A DNA stretch of 64,000 nucleotides from Streptomyces katrae (GTDB taxonomy: Bacteria > Actinomycetota > Actinomycetes > Streptomycetales > Streptomycetaceae). The DNA is taken from contig NZ_JNZY01000010.1 of NCBI RefSeq assembly GCF_000717655.1, positions 62,001-126,000 of the forward strand, read 5' to 3'. Shown piece after piece: positions 25,146 to 33,388 of the stretch (position 1 is the stretch's first letter; each line of letters begins with the position of its first letter). Both the position numbers and the translations under genes were made by a program. The notes beneath the pieces were generated by a model that worked only from the letters and a program-made list of their open reading frames with translations, was not told the origin of the DNA and searched no databases.

Positions 25146-25893
25146 ATGTCGATCTTCAACACCCATGACGGAACCGGCCTCGCCTCCCACGTCCGGGGCG
25201 AGGGCGAGCCGCTCGCCTGCCTCCCGGCGGCGCCATGCGGGCCTCCGCCCATCTCGGCGACCTGGGGGGGGCATCAAAGTTTCGTCTGCCCGGACGCCGG
25301 CTGATCCTCCTCGGCCTGCGGGGCACGGGCGGCTCGGCGATACCGGCGGACGAGTCCCCGTACCGGGTCGACCACCAGGTCGCCGACGTCGAGGCGCTCC
25401 GGGTCCACCTCGGTCTGGAACGCATGGACGTGCTGGCCCACTCGGCCGGCGGCAACCTCGCCCAGCTGTATGCGGCCGCGCACCCCGACCGGGTACGAGC
25501 GGATCCTCGGCGTCCTGGCGGTCGGCGCCACCCCCACCCCGGCGGACTGGCGCCGGACGATGCCGCTCGCCTGCGGGCGCTGGGACGCGGAGGCGGGCGC
25601 TCACGTCGAGGCGGGCGACCGGGAGAAGAACGCGGCGGCCGGCGCCGCCTACGCGGGCCCGGCGCCTTCGACCCGCCCGCCACCCGGGCCGGGCTGCGCC
25701 GTGTGGCGGGCGAGGTGCTGGTGCTGGCCGGGGAACCGGACAGCAACCCCACCGCCGCCCTCGCCGCCGAACTCGCGGGCTCTTCCCGCACGGCGCGGTC
25801 GACGTCCGGGCGGGCGGCGCGCGCTTCCCGTGGCTGGACGACCCGCAGTGGTTCGCGGCCCGGGTGGAGCGCTTCCTGGCCGAAGGGGCCTGA
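25146..25893 (+). pseudogene. alpha/beta hydrolase, broken by several frameshifts
   Basis: Reading through three frames reconstructs most of a small alpha/beta hydrolase. MSIFNTHDGTGLASHVRGEG (from 25146) is followed, after a shift near 25230, by LILLGLRGTGGS and the nucleophile elbow VLAHSAGGNLAQLYAAAHPDR (to about 25495). A shift leads to ERILGVLAVGATPTPADWR, another to RVAGEVLVLAGEPDSNP (from about 25700), and a last one to WLDDPQWFAARVERFLAEGA, ending at 25893. There are at least four frame changes in 750 bp, including one beside a run of eight G at 25264-25271. It is either a decayed gene or a badly sequenced GC-rich patch; a functional product is unlikely as written. Confidence 0.75.
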
Positions 25894-26020
25894 GCTGAGC
25901 CCGGGTCCGAACGGAGCCCCGGGCCGGGCGGCGGGCCGGGTGGCAGGCGGCCGCCCGGCCGTCGGCGTACGGTCGAAGGAGATGCCCCCGCCGAAGGAGG
26001 CGTGAAGGGAGGCGGTGACG

Positions 26021-26236
26021 ATGTCCGTCATCGACCCCGCGGTGTCCGTACGGCTCGGCGCCGCCGGAGCCCGCCGCCTGGTCGGGCTGCTGGCCGAGGT
26101 GGCTCTCCTGCTGGAACACCCCGGCCCGGTGCGGCTCTCCGACGAGCAGGCCGATGTCCTGGGCCAGGGCACGGACCGCGACGAGCTCGCGTCCTGGACC
26201 CGCGCCCTGGCGGCAGAACTGCGCAGCCAGCTGTAG
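26021..26236 (+). CDS. hypothetical 71-residue protein
   Basis: A short, mostly helical protein (RRLVGLLAEVALLLEHPGPVRLSDEQADVLGQG and DELASWTRALAAELRSQL). No family is recognised; the length and LSDEQADVLG pattern recall small streptomycete proteins of unknown role. AAGGGAGG lies 8 nt before the ATG at 26021, better spaced than for the GTG at 26015. It is convergent with the FadD19-like gene, 69 bp apart. Confidence 0.55.
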   Translation: MSVIDPAVSVRLGAAGARRLVGLLAEVALLLEHPGPVRLSDEQADVLGQGTDRDELASWTRALAAELRSQL

Positions 26237-26305
26237 ACGGGACCTGCGCGGGCGACCTGCGATGCCCGTGGGCGGAGCCTGCCGCAGCGGCGCCAGGCCG
26301 ACGGA

Positions 26306-27955
26306 TCAGTGCGCCTGGCGGGCGCCCGCCCCGGCATCCGCCTGCGTCGCCACCGACTTCGCCCAGCGGTAGTCCGCCTTGCCGCTCGGCGAGCGCTGGA
26401 TGGCCGGTGTGACGACCAGCTGGCGCGGGATCTTGTATCCCGCGAGCCGGGTCCGGCAGTGGCTCTGGATCTCCTCCAGACTCGGCTCCGGGGCGCCCGT
26501 CCGGACCTGGACCACCGCCGCCACGTGATTGCCCCACTTCGCGTCCGGCACCCCGGCGACCAGGGCGTCGTACACGTCCGGGTGGGACTTCAGCGCCTGC
26601 TCGACCTCCTCCGGGTAGACCTTCTCGCCGCCCGTGTTGATGCACTGCGAGCCGCGCCCGAGGACCGTGACGATGCCCTCCTCGTCCACCGTCGCCATGT
26701 CCCCGAGCAGCACCCACCGCTCGGAGCCCTTCTGGAAGAAGGTCTCGGCGGTCTTCGCCGCGTCGTTGTAGTAGCCGAGCGGGACGTGGCCGCGCTGGGC
26801 GAGCCGCCCCGGTACGCCCACCGGCACTGGCTCGTGCGTCACCGGGTCCACCACCTGCGTACGGTCGTTGACGACGAGGCGGAAGCCCTTCTCGGGGCCC
26901 GAGTCGTCGGCCGCCCTGCCGTTGGACCCGGACTCCGAGGACCCGAAGTTGTTCAGGAGCAGCACGTTCGGCACCAGTCGCTGGAACTCGGCCCGTACCG
27001 TCTCCGACATGATCGCCCCGGACGAGGAGACGCTGAACAGGGAGGACAGGTCGGTCCCCTCGAGCGGGCCCTTCAGCGCATCGATGAGCGGCCGGAGCAT
27101 CGCGTCGCCCACCAGCGAGACGCTCGACACCTTCTCCTTCTCGATGGTGCGGAGCACCTCCTCCGGCGCGTACTTGCGGTGGATGACCACCCGCTGGCCG
27201 TAGTTGAAGGCGATGAACGAGGTCAGCGTCGAGGTGCCGTGCATGAGCGGGGGAGCGGGGAAGAAGGTGAGCCCGGCTCCCTTCGACGCGACCCGCTCGG
27301 CCAGCTCCTCTGGCCGCTTCACCGGCTCGCCCGAGGGATCGCCGCCGAAGAGCCCCGCGAAGAACAGGTCCTCCGCGCGCCACATGACGCCCTTGGGCAT
27401 GCCGGTGGTGCCGCCCGTGTAGATGATGAACAGGTCGTCGGGGGAGCGGGGCGCGAACCCGCGCTCGGGCGAGCCGGCCGCCTCGGCGTCCTCGTACGCG
27501 ACGGGCGCGACGGGGAGCTCCGGAGCGCCTTCGGGGACCGGCCCGACGCGGATCAGGTGGCGCAGCCTGGCCGTCTGCGGGAGGGCGGCGGCCACCCGCT
27601 CGGTGAACTCGCCCTCGAAGACGAGCGCGGCGAGGTCGGCGTCGTTGTAGAGGTAGACCAGCTCCTCCTCCACGTAGCGGTAGTTGACGTTCACCGGTAC
27701 GAGGCGGGCCTTGAGGCAGGCCAGGACGGTCTGCAGGTACTCGATGCCGTTGTAGAGGTGCAGGCCCAGGTGCTCGCCGGCCCTCAAGCCGCTGTCCAGC
27801 AGGTGGTGCGCGATGCGGTTCGCCGCCGCGTCCAGCTCCGCGTACGTGAGGCGGCGCTCGGCGCCGGTCCCGGGGTGGTCCACGTACACGAGGGCCTCTC
27901 GGTCCGGGACCACGTCGACGACCGACTCGAACAGGTCGGCAAGGTTGTACTCCAC
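26306..27955 (-). CDS. acyl-CoA synthetase, FadD19-like (sterol side-chain type)
   Basis: A 549-residue AMP-forming ligase with the unusual ATP-loop YTGGTTGMPKGVMWR (179-193; Gly replaces the common Ser in TSG), NNFGSSESGSNGRAADD, PLGYYNDAAKTAETFF, GRGSQCINTGGEKVYPEEVEQALKSH and SPSGKADYRWAK with the catalytic Lys. Length, the TGG loop and the C-terminus match the FadD19/FadD17 group that activates C24-branched sterol side chains in Mycobacterium. The gene is divergent from an EchA19-like enoyl-CoA hydratase, the same arrangement as fadD19-echA19 there. The 190 bp between them holds two candidate operators. Assignment to a sterol or isoprenoid substrate is inference. Confidence 0.88.
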   Translation of the reverse strand: MEYNLADLFESVVDVVPDREALVYVDHPGTGAERRLTYAELDAAANRIAHHLLDSGLRAGEHLGLHLYNGIEYLQTVLACLKARLVPVNVNYRYVEEELVYLYNDADLAALVFEGEFTERVAAALPQTARLRHLIRVGPVPEGAPELPVAPVAYEDAEAAGSPERGFAPRSPDDLFIIYTGGTTGMPKGVMWRAEDLFFAGLFGGDPSGEPVKRPEELAERVASKGAGLTFFPAPPLMHGTSTLTSFIAFNYGQRVVIHRKYAPEEVLRTIEKEKVSSVSLVGDAMLRPLIDALKGPLEGTDLSSLFSVSSSGAIMSETVRAEFQRLVPNVLLLNNFGSSESGSNGRAADDSGPEKGFRLVVNDRTQVVDPVTHEPVPVGVPGRLAQRGHVPLGYYNDAAKTAETFFQKGSERWVLLGDMATVDEEGIVTVLGRGSQCINTGGEKVYPEEVEQALKSHPDVYDALVAGVPDAKWGNHVAAVVQVRTGAPEPSLEEIQSHCRTRLAGYKIPRQLVVTPAIQRSPSGKADYRWAKSVATQADAGAGARQAH

Positions 27956-28064
27956 CGTTCCTCCTCACCCCCGAGGCTGACCGTTGCCGGGCCCATGGCC
28001 GTGCTGCCCGCGGCGGTCATTAGAGCGTCGCTCGGCCCAAGTGGGAAGGGCGCGGCCCAAGAAA

Positions 28065-28081
28065 TCTGACTGTGTGTCAGA
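28065..28081. promoter_or_regulatory. shared palindromic operator, copy 2 (TCTGA-N7-TCAGA)
   Basis: TCTGACTGTGTGTCAGA with an outer AA/AAAAC frame lies between the divergent FadD19-like and EchA19-like genes, 64 nt before the latter and 109 nt before the former. Together with flanks it matches the copy at 13327 in 19 of 23 positions. Confidence 0.6.
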
Positions 28082-28108
28082 AAACTATTGAACTGGACCG
28101 GGCCCTCC

Positions 28109-28122
28109 TGCAACCTGTTCTA
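28109..28122. promoter_or_regulatory. KstR-like box in the fadD19/echA19-like intergenic region
   Basis: TGCAACCTGTTCTA matches the KstR consensus TNNAACNNGTTNNA at all fixed positions. It is 23 nt upstream of the enoyl-CoA hydratase start, a typical repressor position, and 28 nt from the separate TCTGA palindrome. Confidence 0.55.
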
Positions 28123-28145
28123 GGTCTTGAGACGGGAGGACGGCA

Positions 28146-28946
28146 ATGGGTGGGACCGAACACCTGACCGTGGAGCGCCACGGCGCCACGCTGGTGCTCA
28201 CCATGAACAGGCCCGAGGCGAAGAACGCGCTCTCGCTGCCGCTGCTGGTGGGGCTGTACGACGGCTGGCTGGAGGCGGACGCCGACGACACGATCCGCTC
28301 GGTGGTCCTGACGGGCGCTGGCGGGGACTTCTGTGCCGGCATGGACCTCAAGGCCCTGGCCGGGAAGGGGATGGCGGGCGACCAGTACCGGGACCGCCTG
28401 AAGGCGGACCCCGACCTGCACTGGAAGGCGATGCTCCGCCACCACCGGCCGCGCAAGCCGGTGATCGCGGCGGTGGAGGGCTACTGCGTGGCGGGCGGCA
28501 CCGAGATCCTGCAGGGCACGGACATCCGGGTCGCGGGCGCGGGCGCCACCTTCGGGCTGTTCGAGGTCAGGCGGGGCCTGTTCCCGATCGGCGGCTCGAC
28601 GGTACGCCTGCCCCGGCAGATCGCGCGCACGCACGCGCTGGAGATGCTGCTGACCGGCCGGCCGTACTCCGCCGCCGAGGCCGAGCGGATCGGGCTGATC
28701 GGGTCGGTCGTCCCCGAGGGGACCGCGCTGGCCAAGGCCCTGGAGATCGCGGAGCAGGTCAACGCGTGCGGGCCGCTGGCCGTCGAGGCAGTGAAGGCCT
28801 CGGTCTACGAGAGCGCCGAACTGACGGAGACCGAAGGCCTGGCCTCGGAGCTGCTGCGCGGCTGGCCGATCTTCGACACCGCGGACGCCAAGGAGGGGGC
28901 GCGGGCGTTCGCGGAGAAGCGGCCTGCGGTGTACCGGCGGGAGTAG
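28146..28946 (+). CDS. enoyl-CoA hydratase (crotonase family), EchA19-like
   Basis: A 266-residue crotonase. The oxyanion-hole motif is GAGGDFCAGMDLKALAG (about residues 58-75); KPVIAAVEGYCVAGGTEI and VRRGLFPIGGSTVRLPRQI carry the second oxyanion glycine and the general acid/base region. It hydrates 2-enoyl-CoA to 3-hydroxyacyl-CoA in side-chain beta-oxidation. It is divergent from the FadD19-like ligase and ahead of an OB-fold/thiolase trio. Length and context match mycobacterial EchA19 (sterol side chain). Start ATG follows GGGAGGACGGCA; two operator-like sites lie upstream. Confidence 0.9.
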   Translation: MGGTEHLTVERHGATLVLTMNRPEAKNALSLPLLVGLYDGWLEADADDTIRSVVLTGAGGDFCAGMDLKALAGKGMAGDQYRDRLKADPDLHWKAMLRHHRPRKPVIAAVEGYCVAGGTEILQGTDIRVAGAGATFGLFEVRRGLFPIGGSTVRLPRQIARTHALEMLLTGRPYSAAEAERIGLIGSVVPEGTALAKALEIAEQVNACGPLAVEAVKASVYESAELTETEGLASELLRGWPIFDTADAKEGARAFAEKRPAVYRRE

Positions 28947-29031
28947 CCGGTCCTGGCCGTGCCAGGGCCGTGCCCGGCCTCGCGGGTCGAGTGCCGGTGC
29001 GGCGCCGCCGACGGGGGCCCGTCCCCCGGAT

Positions 29032-29060
29032 CCCCGCACCTCGAACGCCGGCGGGGCTGG
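29032..29060. repeat. GC-rich intergenic palindromic repeat of streptomycete type
   Basis: CCCCGCACCTCGAACGCCGG followed by CGGGGCTGG. From memory this sequence style (CCCCGC...CGAACGCCGGCGGGGCTGG) recurs between genes in many Streptomyces genomes. CCCCGC and GCGGGG can pair around a CG-rich loop. It sits in the 206-bp gap that separates echA19-like from the OB-fold gene, so may end the first transcript. Confidence 0.4.
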
Positions 29061-29152
29061 GTCCGACCGGCGGGGCCGGGGTGTCCGGCGGGTCTGGATT
29101 CTGCCCGGATCCGCACGTGTTGTTGACCGTTTCGAACATCGGAGTGCCGCTC

Positions 29153-30115
29153 ATGACAGCAGCCGCGTCCCCTCCCGAAGTGCTTCGTGCGCCCCTCGTC
29201 GTCGAGTTCCCCTTCACCCGGTCCCTCGGGCCCGTCCAGAGCGCCTTCCTCACCGGGCTGCGCGAGCGCGTCGTCCTCGGCGTCAGGACCACCGCGGGCA
29301 CGGTGATGGTCCCGCCCGTCGAGTACGACCCCGTCACCGCCGAGGAGATCCGCGAGCTCGTCGAGGTCGGCGCCACCGGCACGGTCACCACCTGGGCCTG
29401 GAACGGCGCCCCGCGCCCGAACCAGCCCCTGGCGACCCCCTTCGCCTGGGTCCTGGTCCGCCTCGACGGCGCGGACACCGCGATCCTGCACGCGCTCGAC
29501 GCCGCCGGGCCCGAAGCCGTCCGCACCGGCATGCGGGTCCGGATCCGCTGGGCCGAGGAGCGCACCGGGGCCATCACCGACATCGCGTGCTTCGAGCCCC
29601 ACGACGACCCGGAAGCCGCGCAGGCGACCCCGTACGACGGGCAGTTCGCCGACGCCGTCACCGGCATCGTCGCCGAGGCCCGCCTCGACTACACCTACAG
29701 CCCGGGCCGCTCCCAGACCGCGTACATCAACGCCCTCGCCGAGCAGCGGACCGTCGGCGAGCGCTGCCCCTCCTGCCACAAGGTGTACGTGCCGCCGCGC
29801 GGCGCCTGCCCCACCTGCGGGGTCGCCACCACCGACCAGGTCGAGGTCGGCCCGGCCGGGACCGTGACCACGTACTGCATCGTCAACATCAAGGCGAAGA
29901 ACCTGGACATCGAAGTCCCCTACGTCTACGCCCACATCGCCCTCGACGGCGCCGACCTCGCCCTGCACGGCCGGATCGGCGGCATCCCGTACGACCAGGT
30001 CCGCATGGGGCTGCGCGTGGAACCCGTCTGGACCAAGGGCGGGCGCCACCCCGACCACTACCGCCCCACCGGCGAGCCGGACGCCGACTACGACGCGTAC
30101 AAGGAGCTCATCTGA
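29153..30115 (+). CDS. double DUF35 OB-fold/zinc-ribbon protein (Rv3521-like)
   Basis: A 320-residue protein made of two DUF35-like halves. The C-terminal half (about 185-320) has an intact rubredoxin-type zinc ribbon, C205-x2-C208 and C219-x2-C222, and an OB-fold (YCIVNIKAKNLDIEVPYVYAHIALDGADLALHGRIGG). The N-terminal half has an OB-fold but no Cys in the ribbon region. Such proteins are partners of thiolase-like lyases in steroid side-chain cleavage (for example ChsH2 with Ltp2). Two thiolase-like genes follow with overlapping junctions (TGATG here), so a complex is likely. The order matches mycobacterial Rv3521-ltp4-ltp3. ATG 29153 has GGAG 8 nt upstream. Confidence 0.85.
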   Translation: MTAAASPPEVLRAPLVVEFPFTRSLGPVQSAFLTGLRERVVLGVRTTAGTVMVPPVEYDPVTAEEIRELVEVGATGTVTTWAWNGAPRPNQPLATPFAWVLVRLDGADTAILHALDAAGPEAVRTGMRVRIRWAEERTGAITDIACFEPHDDPEAAQATPYDGQFADAVTGIVAEARLDYTYSPGRSQTAYINALAEQRTVGERCPSCHKVYVPPRGACPTCGVATTDQVEVGPAGTVTTYCIVNIKAKNLDIEVPYVYAHIALDGADLALHGRIGGIPYDQVRMGLRVEPVWTKGGRHPDHYRPTGEPDADYDAYKELI

Positions 30116-31182
30116 TGCCCGCGACGAGCAGGTACGCACGCGACGTCGCCGTCGTCGCCTTCGCGCAGAGCGACCACCGGCGCAGCTCCGACGAACTCAG
30201 CGAAGTCGAGATGGTCATGCCGGTCCTGCACCAGGTGCTGGCCCGGACCGGTCTGAGGGCCGGCGAGATCGGCTTCACCTGCTCCGGATCCAGCGACTAC
30301 CTCGCGGGCCGCGCCTTCTCCTTCACGATGACCCTCGACGGGGTCGGCGCCTGGCCGCCGATCTCCGAGTCGCACGTCGAGATGGACGGCGCCTGGGCCC
30401 TCTACGAGGCCTGGGTCAAGATCCAGACCGGCGAGGCCGACACCGCGCTCGTCTACTCGTACGGGAAGTCCTCGCCGGGCTCCGTACGGGACGTCCTGAC
30501 CCGGCAGCTCGACCCGTACTACCTGGCTCCGCTCTGGCCCGACTCGGTGGCCCTGGCCGCCCTCCAGGCCCAGGCGCTGATCGATGGGGGCGAGACCGAC
30601 GAGGGCGCCCTCGCCGCCGTCGGCGCCCGCAGCAGGGCCTCGGCGGCCGACAACCCGCACGCCCAGCTCCGCGGCACCGTCCCGCAGGGCGACTACCAGG
30701 TCCGGCCGCTGCGCACGGGCGACTGCCCGCCCATCGGCGACGGCGCGGCCGCCGTCGTCCTCGCCGCGGGCGACACCGCGCGGCGGCTGTGCGAGCGGCC
30801 CGCCTGGATCACCGGCATCGACCACCGGATCGAGGCCCACGGCCTGGGCCTGCGCGACCTCACCGACTCCCCGTCGACGCGGATCGCCGCCGAGCACGCC
30901 GGGGTCTTCGAGCGCCCGGTGGACACGGCCGAACTGCACGCGCCGTTCTCCTCCCAGGAGGTGGTCCTCCGCAAGGCGCTGGGACTCGGCGAGGACGTCG
31001 TCGTCAACCCGTCCGGCGGGGCGCTCGCCGCCAACCCGGTCATGGCCGCCGGCCTGATCCGGATCGGCGAGGCCGCCGCCCGGATCCACCAAGGCGCGTC
31101 CGACCGGGCCGTCGCGCACGCCACCTCCGGCCCCTGCCTCCAGCAGAACCTGGTCGCCGTCCTGGAAGGGGAACCCGCATGA
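30115..31182 (+). CDS. thiolase-like lipid-transfer protein (Ltp4-like)
   Basis: A 355-residue thiolase-fold protein of the SCP-x/lipid-transfer type (Ltp4 of M. tuberculosis is about the same length). The fold is seen in EIGFTCSGSSDYLAGRAFSF, GAWALYEAWVKIQTGEADTALVYSYGKS, FSSQEVVLRKALGLG and NPSGGALAANPVMAAGLIRIGEAA. The nucleophilic Cys of true thiolases is not at the usual place, which suggests a retro-aldolase or scaffold subunit rather than a Claisen thiolase. The start overlaps the previous stop by one base (TGATG), and its stop overlaps the next start (ATGA). The three genes must be translated together. Confidence 0.85.
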   Translation: MPATSRYARDVAVVAFAQSDHRRSSDELSEVEMVMPVLHQVLARTGLRAGEIGFTCSGSSDYLAGRAFSFTMTLDGVGAWPPISESHVEMDGAWALYEAWVKIQTGEADTALVYSYGKSSPGSVRDVLTRQLDPYYLAPLWPDSVALAALQAQALIDGGETDEGALAAVGARSRASAADNPHAQLRGTVPQGDYQVRPLRTGDCPPIGDGAAAVVLAAGDTARRLCERPAWITGIDHRIEAHGLGLRDLTDSPSTRIAAEHAGVFERPVDTAELHAPFSSQEVVLRKALGLGEDVVVNPSGGALAANPVMAAGLIRIGEAAARIHQGASDRAVAHATSGPCLQQNLVAVLEGEPA

Positions 31183-32354
31183 CGAGTACGGGAAAGGAGC
31201 CGGTCGCCGTCGTCGGCATCGGCCAGACCAAGCACGTCGCCGCCCGCCACGACGTCTCCATCGCGGGGCTCGTCCGCGAGGCCGCGGCGCGCGCACTCGC
31301 CGACGCGGAGCTGACCTGGGCGGACGTCGACGCGGTCGTCATCGGCAAGGCCCCCGACTTCTTCGAGGGCGTGATGATGCCGGAGCTGTACCTGGCGGAC
31401 GCCCTCGGCGCGGTCGGCAAGCCCATGCTCCGCGTCCACACCGCCGGTTCGGTCGGCGGGTCCACCGCGCTCGTCGCCTCCAACCTGGTCGCGGCGCGGG
31501 TCCACCGGACCGTTCTGACCCTCGCGTTCGAGAAGCAGTCCGAGTCCAACGCCATGTGGGGCCTGTCGCTGCCCGTGCCGTTCCAGCAGCCGCTGCTGGC
31601 GGGCGCCGGCGGGTTCTTCGCGCCGCACGTGCGCGCGTACATGCGGCGTACGGGCGCGCCCGACTCGGTCGGCTCGCTGGTCGCTTACAAGGACCGCCGC
31701 AACGCGCTGAAGAACCCGTACGCGCACCTGCACGAGCACGACATCACCCTGGAGAGGGTCCAGGCCTCGCCGATGCTCTGGGACCCGATCCGGTACTCCG
31801 AGACCTGCCCCTCCTCGGACGGGGCCTGCGCGATGATCCTCACCGACCGGGCGGGCGCGGCCCGTTCGCCGAAGCCGCCGGCCTGGGTGCACGGCGGGGC
31901 GATGCGCAGCGAGCCGACGCTCTTCGCGGGCAAGGACTTCGTCTCCCCGCAGGCGGGCAAGGACTGCGCGGCCGACGTCTACCGGCAGGCCGGGATCACC
32001 GATCCGCGCCGGGAGATCGACGCGGTGGAGATGTACGTGCCGTTCTCCTGGTACGAGCCGATGTGGCTGGAGAACCTCGGCTTCGCCGAGGAGGGCGAGG
32101 GCTGGAAGCTCACCGAGGCCGGGGTCACCGAACTCGACGGCGACCTCCCGGTCAACCCCTCCGGCGGGGTGCTGTCCACCAACCCGATCGGCGCTTCCGG
32201 CATGATCCGCTTCGCGGAAGCGGCCCTCCAGGTCCGCGGCCAGGCCGGTGCACACCAGGTGCCGGGCGCCCGCCGGGCCCTGGGCCACGCGTACGGCGGC
32301 GGGGCGCAGTTCTTCGCGATGTGGCTGGTGGGGGCGCAGGCCCCGACTTCCTGA
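31179..32354 (+). CDS. thiolase-like lipid-transfer protein / steroid-aldolase-like (Ltp3-like)
   Basis: A 391-residue SCP-x-type thiolase. The motif HTAGSVGGSTALVASNLVAARVHRTVLTLAFEKQSE occupies the position of the Cys-containing loop but has no Cys. YVPFSWYEPMWLENLGF replaces the His motif, and NPSGGVLSTNPIGASGMIRFAEAA is conserved. The absence of Cys is as expected for Ltp2-type retro-aldolases, which remove a propionyl or acetyl unit from a tertiary-alcohol steroid-CoA with help of a DUF35 partner, present two genes upstream. The ATGA overlap fixes the start. The exact substrate (sterol, bile acid or terpenoid) is not known. Confidence 0.87.
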   Translation: MTSTGKEPVAVVGIGQTKHVAARHDVSIAGLVREAAARALADAELTWADVDAVVIGKAPDFFEGVMMPELYLADALGAVGKPMLRVHTAGSVGGSTALVASNLVAARVHRTVLTLAFEKQSESNAMWGLSLPVPFQQPLLAGAGGFFAPHVRAYMRRTGAPDSVGSLVAYKDRRNALKNPYAHLHEHDITLERVQASPMLWDPIRYSETCPSSDGACAMILTDRAGAARSPKPPAWVHGGAMRSEPTLFAGKDFVSPQAGKDCAADVYRQAGITDPRREIDAVEMYVPFSWYEPMWLENLGFAEEGEGWKLTEAGVTELDGDLPVNPSGGVLSTNPIGASGMIRFAEAALQVRGQAGAHQVPGARRALGHAYGGGAQFFAMWLVGAQAPTS

Positions 32355-32484
32355 ACGCAATTGCTCCTCCGGGCGGGTGCGCGGCTGGTGCCGGACCGGC
32401 CACGGGTGACTCACCGTGGCCTGTGCGGCACCCGCTGCGATGGTTACGCTGGCCCCCGGACGACGTACCGGGAGGAGCACGCAC

Positions 32485-32724
32485 GTGGCCGAAAGCATGA
32501 TTTCGCAGCCTCTGGCCGGCTGGGGCAAGCCGGACCTCGACCTCAGCGAGGCGGACTGGCAGTCGAGCAGCCGGGGAGCGGGCGACGTCCAGATCGCCTT
32601 CGTCGAGGGGTTCATCGCGATGCGCAACGGCGACCGCCCCGAGAGCCCCTCGCTGATCTTCGCGCCGGACGAGTGGCGCAAGTTCGTCATGAACGCGCGG
32701 GGCGGGGAGTTCGACCTGACGTAG
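32485..32724 (+). CDS. DUF397 protein
   Basis: A 79-residue protein with the DUF397 pattern: W-x-S-S-x-G (WQSSSRGAG), VQIAFVEGFIAMRNGDRPES, and the closing LIFAPDEWRKFVMNARGGEFDL. Family members in streptomycetes act with XRE/HTH regulators (Abi/WhiJ-like systems) to control development. Here no XRE gene is next to it, so the partner is distant or lost. Start GTG 32485 has GGAGGAG 7 nt upstream, and the first Met inside the frame would cut the domain. Confidence 0.85.
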   Translation: MAESMISQPLAGWGKPDLDLSEADWQSSSRGAGDVQIAFVEGFIAMRNGDRPESPSLIFAPDEWRKFVMNARGGEFDLT

Positions 32725-32858
32725 CCGGCACGGCCGGACGCGGCGCACCACCGGACGCGGACCCGCCCGCGCCGGTGGCGCCGCCGCGGAAATCCGCCTG
32801 ACGCGGCCGCCCGGACGTGCGAGGGTGGCCGGTATGACGATCAACCGCCGAAAGGGCG

Positions 32859-33368
32859 ATGCCGCGTAGACGGCCCGGCGCGCTGCGCGCCCTGCAGGGA
32901 CCGTTCGAAGGGCGCCGCCCGCCCGCCTGGGCGCGGGAACTGCCCCCCATGGACCGGTTGTCACCGGCCGCGAGTGCCGGCGTTCAATGGGCCCTGTACG
33001 AGCAGAGCACGAGCGATACCGATCTCGCGTACCTCTTGCGCCGGTACCGCGGCTTCCTGAACCGGCCCGGCGGCCGGTTGCGGCTGGTCGCCTCGCTGGT
33101 ACCGGCCTGCCCGTGCTGCGCGCTGGACGACGTGGCCCAGGTCCGGGACAGGCTGGGCGACGTCTACCGGAGGCTGCCGCCGCAGGCCCGCACGGCGCTG
33201 GGCCGCGTACTGCGCGCCCTGGACGCGGAGTTCCGGCGCCGCACCCTCCCGGACCCGGATCCGCCACCCGGCCACTGGGCCGACTGGATCGAGTACGTCG
33301 ATGACTGGGCCCAGTGGCGTGGCATCCCGTACGCCTGGTGGCACCGCCGGATCTACGAGTACACCTGA
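32859..33368 (+). CDS. hypothetical protein, 169 aa
   Basis: No family is recognised. The protein is Arg- and Trp-rich with a cysteine pair ACPCCALDD in the middle (about residue 84), a helical region DVYRRLPPQARTALGRVLRALDAEFRRR, and a Trp/Tyr-rich tail (HWADWIEYVDDWAQWRGIPYAWWHRRIYEY). There is no signal or membrane helix. The AUG is preceded by a small 11-codon frame at 32834-32869 that overlaps it (ATGCCGCGTAG); coupling through it is possible. Confidence 0.6.
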   Translation: MPRRRPGALRALQGPFEGRRPPAWARELPPMDRLSPAASAGVQWALYEQSTSDTDLAYLLRRYRGFLNRPGGRLRLVASLVPACPCCALDDVAQVRDRLGDVYRRLPPQARTALGRVLRALDAEFRRRTLPDPDPPPGHWADWIEYVDDWAQWRGIPYAWWHRRIYEYT

Positions 33369-33388
33369 CCCGGGCGGTGCCGCGGGGG

